Assembly (NCBI GenBank): GCA_018398765.1
Contig: JAHBMJ010005915.1
Location: 5,001 to 39,174, forward strand
Source of the DNA: Chromera velia
Lineage: Eukaryota > Sar > Chromeraceae
DNA length: 34,174 nt
Reading direction: 5' to 3'
The position numbers were made by a program, and so were the translations under genes. Positions 1 through 9,826 of this stretch are shown here, one piece after another (within the stretch, counting starts at the first letter, position 1; each line of letters starts with the position of its first letter). The notes beneath the pieces were generated by a model, which was not told the DNA's origin, did not search any database, and worked only from the letters and a program-made list of their open reading frames with translations.

Positions 1-374
1 GCCTCGGCAGACTTGTTTAATGCAAGGTCGAGTCCTTGGATTCCCAAAATCTGGGTCTCTCTCCTGTAGTGCCCAGCGTTCCTCTGATGAACCCTCTAGA
101 GGTGGAGGTTGGCGTGTGTGGTGACCAGCAAGTCATGGTGCGGCTGGGTGAGACGGTTTGAAATTCTCTTCTCAGAGTAAACCTGGTCGTAGAGAGAGAA
201 CCCCCGCTCACAGACTCCCGCCGCGTTAACAGCCTGAAAGACCTCCGTGGTGAGGGAGGCGTTTTTGGGGGCTGCTTCCATAAGATCGTCCCGGCGCCAC
301 CAGGAGAGGTTGTCCACCTTGTCGGCAATGAGCTTCAGGGCTGCGATGTTGGCGCGCTCAAAAATTAAAAATGT

Positions 375-902
375 GTGCTTCTTGCTTCAGGCTGTATTTT
401 GTTGCAGTGCGCGCTGGACCTCAACAGAAATTTCAACCCGGTCGGGCACAGGGCTTCACTAAAATCGCTGACGCTTTTTCCCAGAATTTTTGGCACGATG
501 TCCGACGTCCTCTCCTCTCGTTACCTCAGGCTTAAGCAGCTCTCACATGTAGCTTGCAGAGAGTACCAGTCAAAGAGACAGGAGTTTCAAAAAATGTTTG
601 AAAGTAAGGGGTACCTGCAAGTTGCTGTGAAGAGTATTGCTCCTCGGTATAAGTGAATCATCATCGATTCGTCTGATGATGAATCGAATGAGAGGTACCA
701 CTTCCGTTGGCCTCATGAGGTGGAGGTGGAGTGTCTGTATTGTAAGCAGATGCGACACTGTCATCCCCAAAACTATACAGTTAAGCTGAAGAGGGGGCGT
801 CGCAGCCTGTACTGCCTTGCGCCACTCCAACGTCATCTACAAGGACATCGTTGCCCTGGATTTCCTCTGCCCCTCGACTTCAACATAGAAAACCTCATCT
901 AA
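375..902 (+). pseudogene. Decayed coding tract with Cys-rich segment
   Basis: One reading frame runs through this interval with a single internal TGA at 654-656 before a closing TAA. The segment before the TGA is basic and helical; the segment after it has an acidic DSSDDE patch and then a Cys/His-rich stretch (VECLYCKQMRHCHP, a later YC and a final H) that could hold a small zinc finger. Just upstream, a pyrimidine-rich TGCTTCTTGCTTCAG at about 376-390 looks like a 3' splice site, so the start may be an exon boundary rather than a start codon. I do not recognise the family. It may be part of the same decayed element as the tract further downstream, or a broken host exon. Confidence that it is coding-derived is modest. 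Confidence 0.35.
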
Positions 903-2106
903 GGACCCAAGAGGTGGAACAAAAACCTTGTATTCCTGTGGTTCAACGGTGGTTGAAAGGCTTCACTTGAAGCCATCTTTTTCTCTAATTTATGTTTACT
1001 ATAAAAACATAATGAACACTTACTGAAACACTAGTAAAAAGTTACTAAAAACATAAAAAAAAATAGGTTTTAAGTTACAATAAATTAAGTAGCCTAAAAC
1101 TTAGCTTAAAAGCTTATAAAAAGGTAGTGGGACGAGCGGCAGGCGGCCCGTCCAACTTAGTGAAGGAGAGCAGGGCGGGCTGCTCGAACTGTACTGTACT
1201 GTACTGTACTAGTTTTGCCTCTACACTGTACTGTACTAGTGCAACTATGGCAGTTATCCAAACAGAGGTCATGTGTCTTCAATATGTTGTGTCGACTTGG
1301 AAGATTGATGCTCTCACAGGCAGAGAAGCGAGACATTCCATACAGTGGATGGATTTGATAAAATCGTGCATATTTGAAATTGTTTGAAGTTTTGCTTGCG
1401 CGTGCAAAAAACATAAAGAGACTCATTGTAACAGAAAAAAATGTCATTTTCTTTGCCTTGGTCAGGCGTATTACTAATACAGTGCGTGTGGCTCACTCCA
1501 GCAGGGACCCATTTGCGAAACTCAGTCTGGACATCGGGAGAAGGTTTCGGGATGGAATCTGATGCTGCACGAAAGATTTCAGCCGATCTTAGAATTGTTG
1601 CAGTAGTGGTCGTCGGCTTTTTTACTATTGGCAGCAATGATTCTCTCTGCCGAGATGATTCTTTCTGTAAGCGAGGAAAGTGACGGATGGATACGTGGTA
1701 AAAGAGGATCAGGCATGATCTGGTTTACTGATAGTTTGTTGTGGCTTCAGATGTAAAAAACGTTCCATACAATACTTAAAATCGGTCGGGAAGGTCGCCC
1801 GCCGTCAATGACAGAAGCGTATATATACACAGAGGAATACACTCAATCGCCAATATCGGAAAGGACAGTCTTTCCCGCTGATAGTTGTATATACAGAGAT
1901 ACCAGTACCATCGGTATGCAGCAATGTCGCTGAGTTCCATAGTGAGGTACTCACCTTTTTTTCCCATCTGTGGCGTTGCTGTTGTCTGTTTACGAGACGT
2001 CGATCTGCATATTTTGATAAAGACAGCATGTGGGGAGGGGAAGATGAAGTAGTCGCAAGAAGGGATAGGGTCCAGAGCAGTTGAAACAGACAGAAGTTTA
2101 CTGACT
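903..2106. other. Non-coding stretch, AT-rich at its start
   Basis: About 960-1125 is very AT-rich with several A-runs, like a 3' flank or intergenic DNA. A TACTG pentanucleotide microsatellite lies inside. The open frames here are short, overlap on both strands and show no recognisable composition or domain. I see no supported gene. Confidence 0.5.
1187..1243. repeat. TACTG pentanucleotide microsatellite, two blocks
   Basis: Four to five copies of ACTGT/TACTG at about 1187-1210 are followed, after a short spacer, by a second block at about 1227-1240. Both blocks end in the same ACTAG. Confidence 0.8.
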
Positions 2107-2331
2107 CTACTTTGTCTTAAACCGTTGTCGGTCACGTTCTTGCCTTTCCAAACGGAGAAAGTCTTCATAGGCTTTCGTGTCGGAATGAGAGATTGACCGA
2201 CCGGTCTTTAAGGTGTGCTGAATTCTTTTTTCGAAGGCCTCAATCTTTTTAGACTGCGCAAGACGGTCTCTTTTTTCTGGGGTCAGATTGTTTCTGAGTC
2301 TCCTCAAACGCGAGTACTCTTTTTGATTGAT
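2107..2331 (-). CDS. Small charged helical ORF, unknown function
   Basis: An open minus-strand frame of about 74 codons begins after a TAA and ends in TAG. It has no ATG near its upstream edge, so it is either an exon or a fragment. The product is strongly charged and predicted helical (RRLRNNLTPEKRDRLAQ, EAFEKRIQ, then DFLRLERQERDRQRF near the end), more protein-like than its antisense, which is rich in F, L and S. No domain is recognised. It lies just upstream of, and antisense to, the large decayed plus-strand tract, so it could be a shadow or a remnant of an adjacent element. Confidence 0.3.
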   Translation of the reverse strand: MNQKEYSRLRRLRNNLTPEKRDRLAQSKKIEAFEKRIQHTLKTGRSISHSDTKAYEDFLRLERQERDRQRFKTK

Positions 2332-2485
2332 AACTTAAATCAGAATCGTACATATATAGTCGGTATAAAATGCCCGAAAGTGTCTGACCTTTGTATACTG
2401 TAAATGAGGAGATGAAGAGTCCAAAAAAGATGAAAGCGCGTCAAACCGATCATACACAACACCGCAAAACGCATATACAGAGCGC

Positions 2486-4850
2486 TTGCAAAAGTGTTTA
2501 TGTATGGAAAAGAGCACAGACATCTTGATACAAAAGTATATAATAAGAGAAGAATCTACGTTTGTTGTATATTGCACGTTCAGCTTATGTCCCACGGGCT
2601 CCGCCCTCCGAGGCTATTACAAGGATTTAAAGAAATTTAATTGCGTTGTAAGCGAAGCGGGTATCTTGAAATCTGCTGAGAAAATGTCTTCAGTGTATAT
2701 TTTGAGGGGATACATGGGTGCATGCGTATTGCGCGCCAAGGTATATTTCGGAATTTCGGATTTGCGTTACTATATGTGACGTCTCTGACTCTCTGATATA
2801 TCTTCTGGCAGTGACACGAGATAAAGATGAGATCATTGACTGGGTACCAGGACCTAAAGACCAGCCATACATGTATATATAGCATATCATAGCATCTAGT
2901 GATGCAGAAAATTTGTCGACGGTTGACTTTCACTCAGTTGTCGTTCACGCCAAGGATATGCCACGGTTACTACAAAAACGGGGAAGAGTCTTCAGTCCGT
3001 GACTGTGGGTCTAGCTGACAGAGAAAGAAACAGCACCGGATCCACGCAGGCAAGAGATGAGGGCCTCCGCTTCTTCCTCTAACTCCCCACCCACCTCTTT
3101 TGCTAGCAGCGCCTTTGGTGAGTCACACTGTAGAGATTGGTTTGTGGAGAAAAGTGGTTCTACGAGCAAGACACTTCCAGCAGAACAAAAAAACAACTTG
3201 CGGAGGCCGCAGATTGCGTAGACGGATTCCTGCGCGGTGAGGGGTTTGCACTGCGGGGCTACTGGTCAAAGGGTCCTGACCCGAAGGGTAGAGTAGGGAA
3301 GCGATAGAAAGTTTGAGATTTGAATACAGGAGAGGAGTGGTATCAACAAATGGTCAGGGGGGGACGAGAGTTTTTCTTCTCACTCCGTGCGCACTGGCAG
3401 ATGCAGGGGTTGGAGAAGAACGGAGAGCAAGGCAAAGATTTTTCCAGGTTTTTTGCTTGAGGGAGACGGATCAGAAATGTACCAGTAGATTCAGAATGAT
3501 ATGGTTAGCATGGTCATAGCAAGGGAGGAGTTGTTCAGGTTTTATGGACAAGTCAAACTGCAGAAGAAACTGCAGGCAGAAACGGTGGAGGAGAGAGTCC
3601 GTGTCTGTTGGGACTGTCTCAATGGTATTTTAGAGAGCTAGCTCGATGCGTCCGCGGTGGATGCAAAGAAACGTATTGCTGTGATGCTGAGAAAATTTCA
3701 GCAGAAAACTCTTACTCTTGAGGGCCTCGACGAGAAGGCTATTAATACAAAAGAGCATGAGAGAAAGTCAGAGTCAGAGAGCATGATGCAGGAAGTTGAA
3801 AGGCTGAGGGCCCAGTGCGCTTCGTATTTTTTCACTTCGTACACTGATCGTCTGATTCAGACTGCAGAGTTTATTTACGACAGTCTAGGGAAAAAACGGG
3901 GAGTGAAATGGCCGCCGCAGACTGAGAGACAAGTGTCCGTACTGAGAGACCTGCTTTGTGTGAAGGGGTTTTTCTCCACTGTACTGTGGATGTTCTCCCT
4001 TAGACCGGGGCTGACAGCCCTCCCCCAGCATGCGGAAGAAATCTTCTCCCGTTTAGACCTTAAGACAAAACGTTTGAAAGTCTTCGAGTATGAACGCTCA
4101 TGTAGGAGGGTTACAGCTGAAATTTTAACGTTGATAGTTAATTAGAACCGCCGTCTTACATACTTGTTTCCCCGGTGTGCCCCTTTTCAGTGGGGTATGA
4201 AAGGATTTCTCACTTCTGGTGCTGAGCGGCTACGGGAAAAAATGTAGTTGAGGAGAAGAACAAATCTGGACATAGCAGGAAAAGTCGTGACCGAGCTATT
4301 GCGTGCAGTCAAATTGAGCAGAGAGATACTGGAGGGGTTCAATACTTGTAGAGGGTTGGAGGGAGAAGGGGAAGCTATCGACTTCGCTCTGTGGTTTTGT
4401 GCGATTTTGAAGTGTTACGTGGACGTACAGGGCCCCAGAAACGTTGCTTGTGTCATTGATGGGTAGGGAGAGGCACACAAGATTTTAGGATCGTTTGAAA
4501 TGATAGAAAGTGTGAGAAAGGCGGAACGAGAAGCCTTTTCCTCCCCCGAGATGGCTGCAGATTTGGCACTCCTGTACGAGGATGCTCTGTCAACCTCAGT
4601 GTCAAGTGCTTTGTATGAGAATAGAAAATATAGTCTGAGGCGCCACCTCCATTGGAGAGCTATAAAGGCAGTAGAGGTGAGTCTGCACAATTCTAAGGTC
4701 TTTAAGAGATTGGAGAAAAGGGCATCAAAAGAAAGGCTGAGGGCTTTGAGAGTTTTGAGGCAGATGGAAAGGGAGTGGGAGAATGTAGAAGAAGTAGAAT
4801 GTGAAGAGCATGAGTGGGTAGAGGAGAAGAATGAGAAGGAGGCAGTCTAA
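2486..4850 (+). pseudogene. Long decayed ORF interrupted almost only by TAG
   Basis: A coding-like plus-strand tract. Frame starting at 2486 is open to 2779 (contains REESTFVVYCTFSLCPTG); then the frame with codons at positions divisible by three takes over and is coding-like to the TAA at 4848. In that frame the stops are TAG at 2880, 3012, 3219, 3294, 3486, 3639, 4143, 4245 and 4464 and TGA at 3000 and 3321; there is no TAA before 4848. From 3324 to 4847 (508 codons) only five TAGs occur. The predicted product is Lys/Glu/Arg-rich and mostly helical from about 3510 onward (for example RIAVMLRKFQQKTLTLEG), including likely coiled coils near 3657-3830 and 4690-4850, and ends in a very acidic tail. 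Earlier, a piece reads DKDEIIDWVPGPKDQPYMYI. No family is recognised. It could be a silenced transposon ORF, a spliced gene whose introns carry the TAGs, or an ORF in which UAG is read through. Confidence 0.5.
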
Positions 4851-5563
4851 CGAACGTATCTTGTTCTGCTCATTCTGTATCTCGAGGCCGATTCACCCGA
4901 CAGGATTCCTTTCCTCAACCCTTTACCTGCTAAATCAGATTCCGAGCGTTCCTTTATGCAGTGCACTTTGTTAGAATGATTTTGTCGCCTTTTTTTGAAG
5001 AATAGAGAAGGGCAGATAGAAGAGGGGAGGGGGGGAGAGATTATAACGATCGTGGAGAAAAAAGAGAGAGATGAGGGTTCCTCACAGAGTCTCCAATCTC
5101 TCTCTCACCCCCCAACAGAACTTTCTCTGGTTTCTCTTTCACAGTTTTTGTATGAGCACATTCTGTCCTTCTCTCAAAGAGGCGTTGCACTTAATTACTC
5201 TCATAATTGCACGCAGGCCGTAGGAAAGCCTGCCAGTGAGGCAAAGTCAGCAGAGAATTCTCCCCCCAATGTATTAGAAAGCGGGTCTTGCTCTATTTGT
5301 TCTCCTTCTCTTTCTTTCTCTTCTCCCTACCACAACACACAAGGACCCTTGGCAGATTTCTCAAAGAGTCCCGCTACAGGGAGTGGGGTGGGAGTCTCAG
5401 AGCGGGACAGAACGTGCAAGCTCCTCCCCTCACTCAGACAGATAAAAAATTAAGTGGTTCCCTTTGTTGTGTGACAATTGTGGGAAGGAGACACCAAGTA
5501 AGTGTCAAGCACATTAATTGCAAGGAGTGCAAGGTGATAGTGTACTGTTCTTGCAAATGTTAG
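4851..5563 (+). pseudogene. Decayed downstream tract ending in MYND-like Cys cluster
   Basis: The same frame as the preceding tract continues past the TAA at 4848, meets a TGA near 4977 and is then open to a TAA at 5451; the product is Ser/Pro-rich. Immediately after, 5470-5515 encodes CDNCGKETPSKCQAH in another frame, and shifting one frame at about 5515 gives NCKECKVIVYCSCKC up to a TAG at 5561. Joined, the cysteine spacing and the YCS signature resemble a MYND-type zinc finger, a protein-interaction module, but two frames are needed, so it is broken here. Whether this belongs to the upstream tract is inference. Confidence 0.3.
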
Positions 5564-5569
5564 AAAGCC

Positions 5570-6190
5570 CACTGGAATCGGAGATGGGAAGGGCCTGGCG
5601 GGCAGAGCGATAGGAAGGTGATATCGGGAGGGGGCGGTCCTCGTCTGCGCGGCTGGCTTGCTAGCCATACGGGACCCCCTCCCAGGCCATGCGGAGCATG
5701 GTCCGGGTTTGTAGCACAGGGGGGGGGCCGTGCTGCACGGTAGACCATTAAAGCATATTAAAGCTAGCCAGAAGGGCTCTGGACGAACAATTGCCCCCTG
5801 TAGAATGGCAACGACCCCCCCTTCTGGCCTTAACTTCATTTAACTTCGGAATTCGAATCGTATACCTCTAGCTGTAGACAGGTCTGGTTTGGTCTGGTTG
5901 CGCTTGGCTTGATACTCAGCTGTACTTGTCCTCTTAATATCGTGAAGGCTGAGCTAAAAAAGCGTAACACATACTAGAAAAAATTCCGTTGCCACGCTGC
6001 ACGGCCCAGCAGGGCCGTGCCGCGCGGAAGCCTTTTTTTGCGGCACGGGGGGGGGCCGTGCCACATGGCGAAGAGGCCCGGCAGGGCTGTGCCACGCGGA
6101 AGCCTTTTTTACGGCACGGAGGGGGGCCGTGTTGCCGCGCGGCGAAGCCGTGCGGCACGCCCCCCCCCCTTCCCATGCTAAAGGCATTTC
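5570..6190. repeat. GC-rich palindromic repeat cluster
   Basis: Two tandem units of 69 and 71 bp (5992-6060 and 6061-6131) share a GCGGAAGCC-T(6-7) core followed by a CGGCACGG-G(n)-GCCGTG palindrome. A partial third unit follows to about 6170 and ends in a C-run. A related palindrome (GCACAG-G(n)-CCGTGC) occurs at about 5716-5740. Apparent ORFs on both strands only translate the repeat. Confidence 0.75.
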
Positions 6191-7260
6191 ACCCCCCTAT
6201 GCAGAGTGGTCGTTCCTCGATAAATGAGTTTGGGGGGGGAGGAGAAGAAAAGGGCACCAATGTGGGAGAGCCCTCTGATGGGTTTTCCCGACCTTTACCA
6301 TCAACGTCTGCTTCTTCCCCTATTGCTGAGTTGTTCCAGTGTTCTTCTACCCACAGAGCTTGTTGTAGCCTCTTGTGAGCGAACATGCTTGCAGTAACTG
6401 TTCTTGTCTCCAAGTCGTTCGCTGTTGGTGACATCTCTTCATCGCAAAGGGAGCTGAAAGAGGGGGTACCATCTCAGGAGAAGCTCAATAATAGTGAGCT
6501 GCTTAACAAAAGCCCTGGCCCGCCAATCATGTTAGGATGAAATGCTAAAACAAAACAAGAACCGTGCAAAAATGGTGATGTATGACCAACGTACTGTCAG
6601 ACTCTTAAACCTAGCCTTAAACACGCTCAAATACATAAACATCGTATTATGATTCATATATATATATATAATTCTAGAATCCTGTTAATCAAAAACTGCA
6701 AGTCTATGGCATATCTTTACCTAGAGATCTTTACGCTAATTTTTAAAGTGAACCTGTTTCTAGGCCCATTTTTAAACGTGTATGTACCTGCCAGTAATTC
6801 AAATTCTAGTTCAAATTCTAGTTTAAGTTCATGACTTCCTAGATGACTTTCAAGTAAACTTTATGCCTTGAACAGTTGAATCCTAGTTTGAACCTTTTTT
6901 TATAGGACTATATAATTAAGACTTTGTTCAAAATGATATTTGACATAAATTTTTGCATATAAATCCTCTGAGCAAAATGTTACACCGAAACTTACGTATA
7001 TACTAAGTTAAATTATAGTTAATATAATTTGCTGAGCACAAAACCTATTAATCAGTCAATCAATTTAACAATCAATCAATCAATCAATTTCATAAATTGT
7101 AATCCTATAATCGCTTTCAATATATGCTGGTGACAATTAAAGTATCACACGTATGTAATAATTGATGATACTAAAGAACTATAAGACATGATTTTATTAT
7201 TTATGAGTCTGATGATGATGATGAAGATAATAATGATGATGATGATGAGGTGACTTAACC
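6191..7260. other. AT-rich region without a gene
   Basis: Strongly AT-rich with short simple repeats: (TA)n at about 6656-6670, TTCAAATTCTAG repeated near 6800-6830, and (AATC)n near 7050-7090. ORFs are short. I see no gene or structured RNA. Confidence 0.55.
7207..7248. repeat. (GAT)n trinucleotide microsatellite
   Basis: Interrupted GAT repeats, two blocks of four to five units separated by AAGATAATAAT. Confidence 0.8.
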
Positions 7261-7862
7261 CGCTAGCCATCGTGTACCAATAGCAAAGGGCAGTCTGAAC
7301 ATATATGTATTGCTAGCCTAGGAGCGATCGCGAGAAAGCTCGCTCAGCGAGGCCACACTGAGTTGACCAGAAACTAGTAGCCCCGAGAAAACTAACGACA
7401 TTCGTTTCTCTTCAAGAGAAGTAAGAGACATTCCCTTGCCCCTCAGCCTCTTCCCGTCTTTTCCCGCCTGGGAGGCCCGCGTGGGTGATGGGTTCAAAGA
7501 AGACAAACCTGCAACATACAAAAGACCACCCCCTCAGCGGTCTTCTCCCTGGTCTTCTTCTTCCCCACATACGGCCAGCGAGACCATGGAAGGGCAACAA
7601 AACTAAAGGAGGGCAATCATGGAATTTATAGAGTTCATGCACCCCCCTCACCTCTACTTTCTCCCTCTCTCTCTTCACTCACCACCTAGAGAAAGGAAGA
7701 AAAAATAGAGGAGGACCAGAAAGACAAGAACCCTGCACTCCCCACAAAAACTACCTCCTCTATCTGAAGCCCTCCTTCCTCCCAATACCTCACACCTGTG
7801 TTATCGAGAAACGGTTTATCTTCTTTTCTGTTTGCTCTCTTACCCTCTCCTATATCTTTTTT

Positions 7863-8882
7863 CTACGTCATCCCTTCTTCACTTCCACCCCCTTCTGTAT
7901 CTGCTTCGGCCTTCCCTCCTCCTTTTCCTCTTGTATTCTTTTTCTTCCCTCTGCTGAACGCACCCCCCCCAGGCTGGTTCAAAATCTGAGGTGTCATCGT
8001 ATTTCTACGGCCTTCTGCTGTTAGGCATAAGGCTAAAGGCACTGCGGCAACAGAGCCGGCTGAGCGGGCAACCCCAGGGCTTGGCTGATCCCGATTGCAG
8101 AGTCTGATATGGGTTGGTTTGGCAGCCCGAGGGGCTGACGGAAGATTTGAGCTACTTGCCTTCGGCGGAGGTGTGAAGGGCCTAACAGACCCTTGGACAG
8201 AAGGCTGCGGGAATTGATTCATCCGTGGGGGTGGTGCGTTTGCAGAAGGCGAGGCTGGACCTTGTTCGAAGAGATGGTGTCGAACCTTCGCAGCCATGAG
8301 CTGCTGCTTGGTCTTTACCTTGCAAACAGTGAAAGAGACGGAGTAGGTCTCTGCTCTCAAGCCGCAGTGAAAGCTAGTAGGCTGAAAAAGTGAAGAGAAG
8401 TTCTGAGCACGACGACGGTCGATGAATTCGACCACGCAGCCCCCGGGAAAAGATTGAAATCCACAGAGGTCGAAGTACGGGTTGAAAAAGTCGTATTTTC
8501 CCTTGGAGCCCGAGACCGAAAGCATCAGCTGCCAGAAGAGGGACTGTTAGTTCAGAAAAGAAGCCCAGTCACGTTGCCGGTGCTCAGCTGGTTCGCAGCC
8601 GAGGTGGGGATCAAAACCGAGCAGTGCTCTCTTGTTTACGTTCTCTCTTCTCTTAAGCTTTTCCACGGAGAGACGAAGGGAAGAGAAATCTTGCTTGACT
8701 TCCTTTTCAAGAGACGAAAACTTTTCTTTCAGGGAGACGAGATCATTTGCTTGCTCAGCGTGAGCCTTTTGAACTGCCTCAACCTGAGTTGCAAGTAGGG
8801 CATTCTCTTCCCGAAAGGCTGTCCTAATCTGGAGCAACCAGCCTGGAGGCAACTCTTGCTGTGACCCATTTGCCATTTTCAA
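7863..8882 (-). pseudogene. Coiled-coil protein reading frame broken by one TAA
   Basis: A single minus-strand frame starts with ATG at 8880-8882 in a good context (AAAATGGC) and runs to 7863, interrupted only by a TAA at 8547-8549. The first 110 residues contain a clear coiled coil (EENALLATQVEAVQKAHAEQ, then SLKEKFSSLEKEVKQDF). After the stop comes a stretch with PGGCVVEFIDRRRAQ, weakly like the RNP1 strand and helix of an RRM, then a Pro/Ser-rich linker and a Gly/Lys-rich basic tail. A coiled coil, RNA-binding-like segment and basic tail is what ORF1/Gag-type retroelement proteins often look like, but that is inference. The TAA sits next to two AG acceptors (CTAACAG and TCTGGCAG), so a short intron could remove it and the gene could be intact. 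Confidence 0.45.
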
Positions 8883-9780
8883 AGAGGAGACGGGAAGTTG
8901 AGAGACTGTTTGGAATTTGGGCTTATGGATCTCAGTAAAGAGGAGGCTGCATGAGTTCTGGGAGCTATCGCCAGGCTCAGCACTTTCAGGAGAATGAGAG
9001 GATCGTAAGTTCAGAGTTCATAGTCTAGTTATGAGTTAAACACCAAGTTTCAAAATTAGTTTAAAGATATCTTCTATTATATGAAATTCATTTGCCAGTG
9101 AGCTAGGATTTGGCTATAAGCTTTTAACTCAGGCTGTCTGAATTCAGTATAATAATTCGACTTTTCATTCAAGTTTCAAACACCATATCTGTTTCCACGA
9201 GTTCAAAGATTTTTCCCTCAAAAAACAAAGCATACAAAAAACAATCAAAGAAACAACACGCATACGCTTGTTGCTTGCACGCAAACAAAACTCCTGAATT
9301 TCTTTTCCCAACCGGCCTAGCAGGCCCTAGCGTTAGGCTTGATTCCCCACCACACCTGCCAATAGCGAATCCTAGGGTGCAACCCTCTTCCTGCCTTCTT
9401 TCTGCCTGTATCACTGACCGACAGCATCTGCTGTCCTCCCTCTCTCTCTCTCCCTTCGCAGTTTGATTTCCAATCCAAACGAAAGCTTTGGTCACGAAAT
9501 GAAGATAAAAAAGATTACACGTGGTGGCCTCCAGGGTGTTTGAAAATCAAACCGCTAAACGAACAAATTAAACAAGCGACGGCGAACGAAAGAAGCTTTG
9601 TCTCGATCCCGTCTGCCTGCCTGCCTGCGTGCCTCTCGTCAGAAGGTGTAAAAGGGAATTAATGACTTCTCCTCGGAGCTTTTGTCCATGCACCTACCTG
9701 CGTGATTTGATTGCGTCTTTTCTGAATTCGTTACTACTTTTTTTGCTGCTTGTGTGACTCTTCTGGCGTTGTCTGGCTTC

Positions 9781-9826
9781 TCTCTCTCTCTCTCTGTGTG
9801 TGTGTGGGTGTGTGTGTGTGTGTGTG
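9781..9826. repeat. (CT)n(GT)n compound microsatellite
   Basis: About eight CT units switch directly to interrupted GT units. Confidence 0.9.

Noticed and set aside
2335..2933. Minus-strand ORFs overlapping the start of the decayed tract
   Set aside because: Their products are rich in Cys, Ile, Tyr and Phe without pattern, while the plus-strand frames give a more ordinary charged protein. The strand choice is not certain.
3657..4850. Three separate small genes (3657-4145, 4248-4466, 4500-4850)
   Set aside because: They share one frame, are separated only by TAG and open sequence, and have continuous composition, so a single interrupted ORF is the simpler reading.
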